64,000 bases of DNA from JACIYW01 sp014359745 (GTDB lineage: Bacteria; Pseudomonadota; Alphaproteobacteria; Rhodobacterales; Rhodobacteraceae): assembly GCA_050433985.1 (NCBI GenBank), contig JBNPWE010000013.1, positions 1 to 64,000 on the forward strand, read 5' to 3'. Within the stretch, counting starts at the first letter, position 1. Every line of letters starts with the position of its first letter. A program made the translations under genes and the position numbers. Positions 8,728 through 16,893 of this stretch are shown here, in pieces. Under the pieces are notes generated by a model. It did no database searches. It was not told the origin of the DNA and saw nothing but the letters and a program-made list of their open reading frames with translations.

Positions 8728-11078
8728 GCGTGACCAAGCCCCTGCCGCATGACGCGGCGCCCCTGCATGTGACCGGTCAGGCCCGGTACATCGATGATAT
8801 CCCCACCCCGCGCGGCACCCTGCATCTGGCCTTTGGCCTGGCGCAGGTCGCCCATGGCGAGATCACCGGGATGGATCTGGACGCGGTGCGCGCCGCGCCC
8901 GGCGTGGTGGCGGTGCTGGTGGCCGCCGATCTGCCCTTCGCCAATGATGTCAGCCCCTCGAACCATGACGAGCCGCTGCTGGCCGACGGACGGGTGCAGT
9001 ATCTGGGCCAGCCGGTGTTTCTGGTGGTGGCCGAAACCCATCTGGCCGCGCGCCGGGCGGCGCGGTTGGGCCGGGTTGACATCACCCCCCTGCCCCCGAT
9101 CCTGAGCATCGATCAGGCACTTGCCGTGGACAGCCGGTTCGAAGGCGGGCCGGTGATCTGGTCTTGCGGAGATGCGGATGCGGCGATCGCGGGCGCTGCG
9201 CATCTGATCGAGGACGTCATCGAGATCGGCGGGCAGGAACATTTCTATCTGGAAGGTCAGGCCGCGCTGGCCCTGCCGCAGGAAGGCGGCGACATGGTGG
9301 TCCATTCCTCGACCCAGCACCCGACAGAGATCCAGCACAAGGTGGCCGAGGCGCTGGGCGCGCCGATGAACGCGGTGCGCGTCGAGGTGCGGCGCATGGG
9401 TGGCGGTTTTGGCGGCAAGGAAAGCCAGGGCAACGCGCTGGCGGTGGCCTGCGCTGTGGCTGCGCGCGCATTGGGGCGGGCCTGCAAGATGCGCTACGAC
9501 CGCGATGACGACATGATCGTCACCGGCAAGCGGCATGATTTCCGCATCCGCTACCGCGTGGGCTTTGCCGATGATGGGCGGGTAGCAGGGATTGAGTTTG
9601 AACAATATGCGCGTTGCGGCTGGGCCATGGATCTGTCGCTGCCGGTGGCCGACCGGGCGATGCTGCACGCCGACAACGCCTATTTCCTGCCTGCCTGCCG
9701 CATCGAAAGCCACCGCTTGCGCACCAACACCCAAAGCGCCACCGCGTTTCGCGGCTTTGGCGGGCCGCAGGGCATGCTGGGGATCGAGCGGGTGATGGAC
9801 CATATCGCGCATCATCTGGGCCGCGATCCGCTGGCGGTGCGGCAGGTGAATTTTTATGCGGCGGCACCCGTGGAGACCGCGGGGGGGCTGTCTGCCCCCC
9901 CGCACCCCCCCGAGAGTATTTCGGTCGAGAGGATGGGGCAAAAAACGCCCTATGGCATGGAGGTGCGTGATTTCATCCTGCACGAATTGGTGGCTGATCT
10001 GGCGGAGCGGGGCGATTATGCGGCACGGCGGGCGGCGATTGCCGCCTGGAACCGGGACAGCCCGGTGCTCAAACGCGGCATCGCGCTGGTGCCGGTGAAG
10101 TTCGGGATATCGTTCACGCTGACTCATCTTAATCAGGCCGGCGCGCTGGTGCATGTTTATCAGGATGGGTCGATCCATCTTAATCACGGCGGCACCGAGA
10201 TGGGACAGGGCCTGTTCCAGAAAGTGGCGCAGGTGGCGGCGGCGGGGTTTGGTGTGGATCTGGGCGCGGTGAAGATCACCGCGACCGACACCGGCAAAGT
10301 GCCCAACACATCGGCCACCGCCGCCTCAAGCGGGTCGGATCTGAACGGGATGGCGGTCAAGGCTGCCTGTGACACGATCCGGGGACGAATGGCGGCGTAT
10401 CTCGCCGAAGAGCATCAGACCCGGCCCGAGGAGGTGCATTTCGAGAATGGCCGGGTGTTCGTGGGCGAGGCCGATTACAGTTTTGCCGAGGCTGCCGCCA
10501 AGGCCTATGCCGGGCGTATCAGCCTGTCGTCCACGGGTTATTACCGCACCCCCGGCATCACCTGGGACCGGGTTCGGGGCCAGGGGCGGCCGTTTTATTA
10601 TTTCGCTTATGGCGCGGCGATCACCGAGGTTGTCATCGACACGCTGACCGGGGAAAACCGCATTCTGCGCGTCGATATCGTGCATGACGCGGGCGCCTCG
10701 CTGAACCCGGCGCTGGATATCGGACAGGTCGAGGGCGGGTATGTGCAGGGTGTCGGCTGGCTGACCACCGAGGAGCTGGTGTGGGACGACAAGGGGCGGC
10801 TGCGCACCCATGCGCCATCGACCTACAAGATCCCGGCCTGTTCGGACCGGCCCGATGTGTTCAACGTGGCGCTGTGGGAGGGTACGAACCGCGAGGACAC
10901 GATCTATCGTTCCAAGGCGGTGGGCGAGCCGCCCCTGATGCTGGGGATATCGGCGTTGATGGCGCTGGGGCAAGCGGTGGCGGCCTGTGGGGATGGCACG
11001 GTTTACCCCGCACTTGATGCCCCCGCGACGGCAGAGCGGGTGTTATGGGCCGTTGAACGGCAACGGGGGCGCGCATGA
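8724..11078 (+). CDS. xdhB: Xanthine dehydrogenase large subunit (molybdenum cofactor)
   Basis: The protein has 784 aa and carries the molybdopterin active site that hydroxylates hypoxanthine and xanthine to urate. Visible signatures are RRMGGGFGGKES (about 222), TAFRGFGGPQGM (about 340), GGTEMGQGLFQKVAQVAA (about 489) and the catalytic-glutamate segment AVGEPPLMLG (about 732). The ATG at 8724 overlaps the xdhA stop. Residues about 385-406 (GGLSAPPHPPESISVERMG) are a low-complexity insertion encoded by copy 2 of the interspersed repeat; homologs I know pass directly from an NFY segment to the TPYGM segment here. The following xdhC overlaps by 4 bp. Confidence 0.95.
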   Translation: MSVTKPLPHDAAPLHVTGQARYIDDIPTPRGTLHLAFGLAQVAHGEITGMDLDAVRAAPGVVAVLVAADLPFANDVSPSNHDEPLLADGRVQYLGQPVFLVVAETHLAARRAARLGRVDITPLPPILSIDQALAVDSRFEGGPVIWSCGDADAAIAGAAHLIEDVIEIGGQEHFYLEGQAALALPQEGGDMVVHSSTQHPTEIQHKVAEALGAPMNAVRVEVRRMGGGFGGKESQGNALAVACAVAARALGRACKMRYDRDDDMIVTGKRHDFRIRYRVGFADDGRVAGIEFEQYARCGWAMDLSLPVADRAMLHADNAYFLPACRIESHRLRTNTQSATAFRGFGGPQGMLGIERVMDHIAHHLGRDPLAVRQVNFYAAAPVETAGGLSAPPHPPESISVERMGQKTPYGMEVRDFILHELVADLAERGDYAARRAAIAAWNRDSPVLKRGIALVPVKFGISFTLTHLNQAGALVHVYQDGSIHLNHGGTEMGQGLFQKVAQVAAAGFGVDLGAVKITATDTGKVPNTSATAASSGSDLNGMAVKAACDTIRGRMAAYLAEEHQTRPEEVHFENGRVFVGEADYSFAEAAAKAYAGRISLSSTGYYRTPGITWDRVRGQGRPFYYFAYGAAITEVVIDTLTGENRILRVDIVHDAGASLNPALDIGQVEGGYVQGVGWLTTEELVWDDKGRLRTHAPSTYKIPACSDRPDVFNVALWEGTNREDTIYRSKAVGEPPLMLGISALMALGQAVAACGDGTVYPALDAPATAERVLWAVERQRGRA
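9880..9938 (+). repeat. Interspersed hairpin-plus-core repeat, copy 2 (inside xdhB)
   Basis: A GGGGGGCTGTCTGCCCCCC hairpin (9881-9901) is followed by the 32-bp core at 9907-9938, beginning CCCCCGAGAGTATTTC. It keeps the xdhB frame open and adds about 20 residues. It is the plus-strand partner of the inverted copy in xdhA. Confidence 0.75.
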
Positions 11079-12019
11079 GTTTCGATCTGGAGGGGGTGCG
11101 CGCCGCTGTCGGCCGTCATGGCCGGGTAGCGCGGGTTGTGGTGGCTGGCCATCAGGGATCAGCCCCGCGTGAGGCGGGGGCGGCGATGCTGGTCTGGCCC
11201 GGCGGGCAATCGGGCACCATTGGCGGCGGCGCACTGGAGCATCAGGCGGCAGAGACCGCGCGCGCGATGCTGGCGCATGGCCCTGTGCTGCGGCTGGAAC
11301 GGGTCGCGTTGGGCCCGGCTGTCGGGCAATGCTGCGGCGGGGCGGTCAGCTTGCTTTATGAAGTTTATGAGGCGGGCACCCTGCCGGTGGCAGAACATGG
11401 CCTGATTGCGCGGCGGGTGGAGGGAGCGCAAGAGATGCCGCTGGCCCTGCGCCGGATGCTGGCAGAGGCGCGCGGACAGGGTACGCGGCCCGCGCCTGCG
11501 CTGATGCAGGGCTGGATGGTGGAGCCGGTAGCAGCGCCCGCGCGCGCGCTTTGGGTCTGGGGTGCGGGGCATGTGGGGCGGGCGATCGTGGCGGTTCTGG
11601 CGCCGGTGCCCGATTTCGCGATCACCTGGGTGGATACCGATCTGGCGCGGTTTCCCGACGTGGTGCCCGAGGCGGTGGTGCCGCTTGTCGCGGGCGACCC
11701 CGGCGATCTGGTGGCGCACGCGCCGCGCGAGGCCGAACATCTGATCCTGACCTATTCGCATGCGCTGGATCTGGATCTGTGCCACCGGCTGCTGGGGCAC
11801 GGGTTTGCGCGGGCCGGGCTGATCGGGTCGGCCACCAAATGGGCACGGTTCCGGGCGCGGCTGGCAGCGCTGGGCCACCGGCCCGAGGCGATCGGGCGCA
11901 TCACCTGCCCGATCGGCGATCCGGCCCTGGGCAAGCATCCGCAGGCGATTGCGCTGGGGGTGGGCGCGGCGCTGTTGCGCGCGAGCGCGGCAACCGGGGC
12001 ACAGGAGCGCGCATCATGA
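11075..12019 (+). CDS. xdhC: Xanthine dehydrogenase accessory protein XdhC
   Basis: The protein has 314 aa. It binds molybdenum cofactor, promotes its sulfuration and delivers it to the XdhAB complex without being part of the mature enzyme. The N-terminal XdhC/CoxI domain has VAGHQGSAPREAGAAMLV and GTIGGGALEHQ. The C-terminal Rossmann domain opens with ALWVWGAGHVGRAIV (about 153) and contains the GLIGSATKWARFRARL segment. The start overlaps xdhB and the stop overlaps the next ATPase gene, so xdhABC and the importer form one translationally coupled run. Confidence 0.92.
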   Translation: MSFDLEGVRAAVGRHGRVARVVVAGHQGSAPREAGAAMLVWPGGQSGTIGGGALEHQAAETARAMLAHGPVLRLERVALGPAVGQCCGGAVSLLYEVYEAGTLPVAEHGLIARRVEGAQEMPLALRRMLAEARGQGTRPAPALMQGWMVEPVAAPARALWVWGAGHVGRAIVAVLAPVPDFAITWVDTDLARFPDVVPEAVVPLVAGDPGDLVAHAPREAEHLILTYSHALDLDLCHRLLGHGFARAGLIGSATKWARFRARLAALGHRPEAIGRITCPIGDPALGKHPQAIALGVGAALLRASAATGAQERAS

Positions 12020-13545
12020 CCGGACGCGAGACGCTGTTATCCATCGAGGGGCTGACCAAGGCCTATCCCGGTGTCATCGCCAACGACGATGTGTCGTTCA
12101 GGATCGGCCTGGGCGAGGTGCACGCGCTTCTGGGCGAGAACGGCGCGGGGAAATCGACGCTGGTCAAGATGATCTATGGGCTGGTGCGTCCCGATGCCGG
12201 GCGGATGCTGCTGCGCGGGGCGGAGTATGCGCCCGCCGATCCGCATGCGGCGCGCAAGGCGGGCGTGGCAATGGTGTTTCAGCATTTTTCGCTGTTCGAG
12301 GCGCTGAACGTGGCTGAAAACGTGTCTTTGGGCATGGAAAACCCGCCCTCGCAGGGGCAGTTGGCGCGCCGCATCCGCGAGGTCAGCCAGGCGTATGGCC
12401 TGCCGCTTGACCCTGCGCGGCTGGTCGGCGATCTGTCGGCGGGGGAACGCCAGCGGGTGGAGATCGTGCGTTGTCTGTTGCAAGACCCCAAACTGCTGAT
12501 CATGGACGAGCCGACCAGCGTTCTGACCCCGCAAGAGGTGGAAATCCTGTTTCGCACCCTGCGCCAACTATCGGCCGAGGGCACGGCGATCCTCTATATC
12601 TCGCACAAGCTGGAGGAAATCCGCGCGCTCTGCGACACTGCAACGGTGCTGCGGCTGGGAAAGGTGGTGGGCACCTGCACCCCGCGCGAGAAATCGGCGC
12701 GGGAGCTGGCCGAGATGATGGTGGGCAAGCTTTTGAACGAGACGCGGCGCAGCGGGTCGGCGCCCGGTGCGGCGGTGATTGAGGTTCAGGGGCTTTCGGT
12801 GCGATCGCCCAATCCGTTCGGGACCGCGCTGAAAGACGTGTCTTTCAGCGTGCGGCGTGGCGAGGTGCTGGGCATCGGTGGCGTGGCGGGCAACGGGCAG
12901 GATGAATTGCTGGCGGCCCTGTCGGGCGAGGTGTCGGCGCCCAAGGGGGCGGTGATGCTGAATGGCACCGATATCGGCGCGCTGGGGCCGAATGGCCGCC
13001 GCAACCTGGCGGTGTTGTCGGCCCCGGAAGAGCGGCTGGGCCATGCCGCCGCCCCCGACATGAGCCTGACCGAGAACGCGGTGCTGACCGGCGCCGCGCG
13101 CGAGGGGCTGGTGCGCGGGGGGTTTGTGAACTGGGGCAAGGCGCGGGCCTTTGCCGAACGGATCATCAGGGAATTCGACGTGCGCACCCCCGGCCCCGGC
13201 AATGCCGCGCGGGCGCTGTCGGGGGGGAATTTGCAGAAATTCGTCATCGGGCGCGAGATATTGCAGCGCCCCGATGTGCTGGTGGTCAATCAGCCAACAT
13301 GGGGGGTGGATGCATCAGCCGCTGCGGCGATCCGGCAGGCGCTGCTGGATCTGGCCGAGGGGGGCACGGCGGTGATCGTGATTTCACAGGATCTGGATGA
13401 GTTGATGGAGATCGCCGACCGCTTTGCCGCGCTGAACGAGGGACGGCTGAGCGCGCCGCGCCCGACCGAGGGCCTGAGCATAGAGGAGATCGGCATGATG
13501 ATGGGCGGGGCCCACGGGATGGAGGTGGCGCATGCGCAGGGATAG
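12016..13545 (+). CDS. BMP-type nucleoside/purine ABC importer, duplicated ATP-binding subunit
   Basis: 509 aa from ATG 12016, overlapping the xdhC stop by 4 bp. There are two fused ABC modules. The first has Walker A GENGAGKST (about 40), signature LSAGERQRVEIV (about 141) and Walker B LLIMDEP. The second has a degenerate P-loop (GVAGNGQDE, about 290), signature LSGGNLQKFVIG (about 400) and VLVVNQPTWGVD in place of a canonical Walker B, typical of the simple-sugar/nucleoside importer class (YufO/NupO-like). Position after xdhABC suggests the substrate is a purine nucleobase or nucleoside; that is inference from context. Confidence 0.9.
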   Translation: MTGRETLLSIEGLTKAYPGVIANDDVSFRIGLGEVHALLGENGAGKSTLVKMIYGLVRPDAGRMLLRGAEYAPADPHAARKAGVAMVFQHFSLFEALNVAENVSLGMENPPSQGQLARRIREVSQAYGLPLDPARLVGDLSAGERQRVEIVRCLLQDPKLLIMDEPTSVLTPQEVEILFRTLRQLSAEGTAILYISHKLEEIRALCDTATVLRLGKVVGTCTPREKSARELAEMMVGKLLNETRRSGSAPGAAVIEVQGLSVRSPNPFGTALKDVSFSVRRGEVLGIGGVAGNGQDELLAALSGEVSAPKGAVMLNGTDIGALGPNGRRNLAVLSAPEERLGHAAAPDMSLTENAVLTGAAREGLVRGGFVNWGKARAFAERIIREFDVRTPGPGNAARALSGGNLQKFVIGREILQRPDVLVVNQPTWGVDASAAAAIRQALLDLAEGGTAVIVISQDLDELMEIADRFAALNEGRLSAPRPTEGLSIEEIGMMMGGAHGMEVAHAQG

Positions 13546-13575
13546 GGTGTGCATGGGGCGGCCGGGCGGCATGCC

Positions 13576-14661
13576 ATGCTGAGGCTGGAAAAGCGCCCGG
13601 TGCCGTCGCGGGCCTGGACGGTGGCGACGCCGGTTCTGGCGGTGCTCTTGACCATGGTCGCGGGCGGGGTGATGTTTCAACTGCTGGGCAAAGACCCGTT
13701 TGTCGCGATCCGCACGATTTTCTGGGATCCGGTCTTTGGCGAATTCGCCTGGTATTTTCGCGGGCAGTTGCTGGTCAAGGCCGGGCCGCTGATCCTGATC
13801 GCTGTGGGGCTCTCGATGGGGTTCCGGGCCGGGATCTGGAACATCGGGGCCGAGGGGCAGTATATCATCGGCGCGATCTGCGGCGCGGCGGTGGGGCTGG
13901 CGTTTTATCCGCTTGAGGCGTGGTTCATCTTTCCCTTGATGGTGATCGCGGGGGGGCTGGGCGGCTGGGCCTGGGCAATGATCCCGGCCCTGCTCAAGAC
14001 GCGGTTTCGCACCAACGAGATCCTTGTTTCGCTGCTGCTGGTCTATGTGGCCGAGCAATTGCTGGCGGCGATGGCACTGGGGCGGTTGCGCAACCCCGAG
14101 GGCGGCGGCTTTCCCGGATCGCGCAATCTGTCACAGTATCCAAGTGCGGCGAACCTGGAACTGATCCCCGGCACCGGGATGCATTGGGGGTTGGTTGCGG
14201 CGTTCGTGGCGGTGATATTCGGCTATATCCTGTTGCAGCGCCATGTGCTGGGGTACCAGATCCGGCTGGCCGGGCAGGCGCCGCGCGCGGCGCGCTTTGG
14301 CGGGGTAAACCCCAACCGGCTGGTGGTGTTCTGTCTGGGGCTGTCGGGGGCGCTGGCGGGGCTGGCGGGGATGTTCGAGGTGGCGGGGCCTGCCGGGCAG
14401 ATCAGCATCGATTTCAATTCGGGATACGGGTTTACCGCGATCATCGTGGCGTTTCTGGGCCGACTTGATCCGCTGGGGATATTGCTCGCGGGGCTATTGA
14501 TGGCGCTGACCTATATCGGCGGCGAGAATGCGCAATCCAATCTGGGGTTGCCGTCGGCGGCCATTCAGGCGTTTCAGGGTATGTTGCTGTTTTTCCTTCT
14601 GGCGCTTGATCTGCTGTCGAATTTCCGCGTGCGGCTGGCTGTGCGGAAGGTGAAGACATGA
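13576..14661 (+). CDS. BMP-type nucleoside/purine ABC importer, permease 1
   Basis: About 361 aa from ATG 13576 (MLRLEKRPVPSRAWT); an upstream GTG at 13549 adds 9 residues and the choice is uncertain. A hydrophobic polytopic protein with about eight to ten membrane segments. The conserved GFRAGIWNIGAEGQYIIGA segment and the GGVNPNRLVVFCLGLSGALAGLAG stretch (discontinuously conserved) place it in the BPD_transp_2 permease family (YufP/NupP-like). It partners the next permease to form the channel driven by the ATPase immediately upstream. A repeat element, not a spacer of coding DNA, separates it from permease 2. Confidence 0.88.
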   Translation: MLRLEKRPVPSRAWTVATPVLAVLLTMVAGGVMFQLLGKDPFVAIRTIFWDPVFGEFAWYFRGQLLVKAGPLILIAVGLSMGFRAGIWNIGAEGQYIIGAICGAAVGLAFYPLEAWFIFPLMVIAGGLGGWAWAMIPALLKTRFRTNEILVSLLLVYVAEQLLAAMALGRLRNPEGGGFPGSRNLSQYPSAANLELIPGTGMHWGLVAAFVAVIFGYILLQRHVLGYQIRLAGQAPRAARFGGVNPNRLVVFCLGLSGALAGLAGMFEVAGPAGQISIDFNSGYGFTAIIVAFLGRLDPLGILLAGLLMALTYIGGENAQSNLGLPSAAIQAFQGMLLFFLLALDLLSNFRVRLAVRKVKT

Positions 14662-14683
14662 GCGCGGGCGGGGGGCCGGGCAA

Positions 14684-14753
14684 GGGGGCTTTCCGCCCCC
14701 TCTGCGCCTTTGGCGCATTCACCCCCGAGAGTATTTTCGCCAAGGGGATGAAC
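14684..14753 (+). repeat. Interspersed hairpin-plus-core repeat, copy 3 (intergenic)
   Basis: GGGGGCTTTCCGCCCCC (14684-14700) forms a perfect 6-bp GC stem, then a spacer containing GCGCCTTTGGCGC, then the core from 14722 starting CCCCCGAGAGTATTTT. It fills the gap between the two permease genes (14662-14770). The hairpin may also damp transcription into the distal importer genes. Confidence 0.7.
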
Positions 14754-14770
14754 ATGAGCGGAGTAAGTTG

Positions 14771-15703
14771 ATGGATCTTTCGGCGATTGACCCCCTGGTG
14801 TTGCTGGCATCGCTGATGGTGGCGGCGACACCCATTCTTCTGGCGGCGACGGGGGAGCTGGTGGTGGAAAAATCAGGGGTTCTGAACCTTGGGGTTGAAG
14901 GGATGATGATCACCGGCGCCATTTGCGGGCTGGCGGTGGCGGTGGAAACCGGCAACCCGGCGCTGGGCTTTCTGGGCGCGGCGCTGGGGGGGGCGGTGAT
15001 TTCGCTGATCTTCGCGGTGCTCACGCAGGTGTTTCTGGCCAATCAGGTGGCGACGGGGCTGGCGCTGACGCTGTTCGGGCTGGGGTTTTCGGCCTTGCTG
15101 GGACAGGGCTATATCGGGGTAAAGCCGCCGCCCACCGGGCAGGTGCCCATTCCCGGCTTGTCGGAGATACCGGTTCTGGGGCGGGTTGTGTTCAGCCATG
15201 ACCTTATCGTCTATCTGTCTCTGATCCTGGTGGCTTTGGTCTGGGCGGTCCTGAAATACACGCGCGCGGGCCTGATCCTGCGCGCGGTCGGGGAAAACCA
15301 CGGGGCGGCGCATGCGCTGGGCTACAAGGTGGTGCGCATCCGCGTGCTGGCCATCATGTTCGGCGGCGCGCTGGCCGGTCTGGGCGGGGCTTATCTGAGC
15401 CTGGTACGCGTGCCGCAATGGACCGAGGGGATGACGGCGGGGGCCGGGTGGATCGCGCTGGCCATCGTGGTTTTCGCGTCGTGGAAGCCCTGGCGCATCA
15501 TCCTTGGGGCCTACCTTTTCGGCGGGATCACGGTCTTGCAGCTCAATCTGCAAGCAGCGGGGGTAAAGGTGCCGGTCGAATACTTGTCGATGAGCCCGTA
15601 TCTGATAACCATTCTGGTTCTGGTCATCATGTCTTCGGGCCGGTCGCGCGCGGCGCTGAATGCGCCGGCCGCCCTTGGGCAGACTTTCCACGCCTCAAGC
15701 TAG
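14771..15703 (+). CDS. BMP-type nucleoside/purine ABC importer, permease 2
   Basis: 310 aa from ATG 14771; a TTG directly before it is in frame but unneeded. A polytopic membrane protein of the BPD_transp_2 family (YufQ/NupQ-like), recognised from ATGELVVEKSGVLNLGVEGM near the N-terminus and the GENHGAAHALGYKV and GGALAGLGGAYLSL segments. It forms the heterodimeric pore with permease 1. It ends 60 bp before the binding-protein gene. Confidence 0.9.
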   Translation: MDLSAIDPLVLLASLMVAATPILLAATGELVVEKSGVLNLGVEGMMITGAICGLAVAVETGNPALGFLGAALGGAVISLIFAVLTQVFLANQVATGLALTLFGLGFSALLGQGYIGVKPPPTGQVPIPGLSEIPVLGRVVFSHDLIVYLSLILVALVWAVLKYTRAGLILRAVGENHGAAHALGYKVVRIRVLAIMFGGALAGLGGAYLSLVRVPQWTEGMTAGAGWIALAIVVFASWKPWRIILGAYLFGGITVLQLNLQAAGVKVPVEYLSMSPYLITILVLVIMSSGRSRAALNAPAALGQTFHASS

Positions 15704-15763
15704 GGGCACACAGTAGCAAAACCGGGCGTTTGAGCCCGCATGAACAACAGGGAGACAGGGAAC

Positions 15764-16837
15764 ATGGATCGCAGAACACTTCTTGCAGGCGCGGCGGCCC
15801 TCGGCCTGGCCGGACCGGCCTTTGCCCAACAGGATACCGTCAAGGCAGGGTTCATCTTTGTCGGGCCGATCGGGGATGGCGGCTGGACATTCGAACATAA
15901 CCGCGCGCGTCTGGCGGTCGAGGACCATTTCGGGGCCAAGGTGACAACCGTCTTTCAGGAAAGCGTGCCCGAAGGGGCGGACGCGGAACGCGCGATCACG
16001 CAGATGGCTTTGGGGGGGGCGGACATCATCTTTACCACCTCGTTTGGGTACATGGACCCGACGCTGAACGTGGCCAAGAAGTTTCCCAAGGTGAAGTTCG
16101 AACATGCCACGGGCTTCAAACGCGCCGACAACCTGTCAACCTATTCGGCCCGGTTCTATGAAGGCCGCGCCATCGAGGGCGTGATTGCCGGACGCATGAC
16201 CAAGACCAACAAGATCGGGTACATTGGATCGTTCCCGATCCCCGAGGTGATCCGCGGCATCAATTCGGCCTATCTGCACGCGAAAAAGGTCAATCCCGAC
16301 GTCGAATTCAATATCATCTGGGCCTATACCTGGTTTGATCCGGCCAAAGAGGCCGACGCCGCCAAGGCCCTGATCGAACAGGGCAATGATGTGATCATCC
16401 AGCACACCGATTCCACCGCGCCGCAGGCCGCGGCAGAGGCGAAGGGCAATGTGATCACCTTTGGTCAGGCCTCCGACATGGCCGAATATGCGCCGATGCC
16501 GCGCGTCTCTTCGATCATTGACAACTGGGCCCCCTATTACATCGCCCGCGTTCAGGCGGTGATGGATGGCACCTGGGAAAGCACCGACACCTGGGGCGGG
16601 ATCGGTACGGGCATGGTGGGCATCGGCGAGATCAGCGACGCGGTTCCCGCAGAGGTGAAGGCCGAGGCGCTGGCGCTGAAAGACAGCATCGCATCGGGCG
16701 CATATCACCCCTTTACCGGACCGATCAACAAGCAGGACGGATCGCCCTGGCTGGCGGCGGGCGAGGTTGCCGATGATGGCACGCTGGCCGGGCTGAACTT
16801 TTATGTCGAGGGCATCAAGGGCGATATCCCGAACTGA
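15764..16837 (+). CDS. BMP family periplasmic substrate-binding protein
   Basis: About 357 aa from ATG 15764, preceded by a GGGAGACAGGGAAC purine stretch; an in-frame ATG at 15740 would bury the signal peptide. MDRRTLLAGAAALGLAGPAFA is a signal peptide with an Arg pair and an AFA cleavage site and no lipobox, so the protein is free in the periplasm, unlike the lipoprotein BmpA/Med members of other phyla. Mature segments KAGFIFVGPIGDGGWTFEHN and YEGRAIEGVIAG are typical of the BMP (purine nucleoside receptor) family. It is the last gene of the xdh-importer run and probably captures purines or nucleosides. Confidence 0.92.
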   Translation: MDRRTLLAGAAALGLAGPAFAQQDTVKAGFIFVGPIGDGGWTFEHNRARLAVEDHFGAKVTTVFQESVPEGADAERAITQMALGGADIIFTTSFGYMDPTLNVAKKFPKVKFEHATGFKRADNLSTYSARFYEGRAIEGVIAGRMTKTNKIGYIGSFPIPEVIRGINSAYLHAKKVNPDVEFNIIWAYTWFDPAKEADAAKALIEQGNDVIIQHTDSTAPQAAAEAKGNVITFGQASDMAEYAPMPRVSSIIDNWAPYYIARVQAVMDGTWESTDTWGGIGTGMVGIGEISDAVPAEVKAEALALKDSIASGAYHPFTGPINKQDGSPWLAAGEVADDGTLAGLNFYVEGIKGDIPN

Positions 16838-16893
16838 GCCGCGACCGTCGTGACGATGCTGGGGGAGCGGCGGGAGGAGCGGGCCGGGTAAGG

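Noticed and set aside
14662..14770. A small gene between the two permeases
   Set aside because: The short frames here consist of repeat-element sequence; no ribosome binding site or domain is seen.
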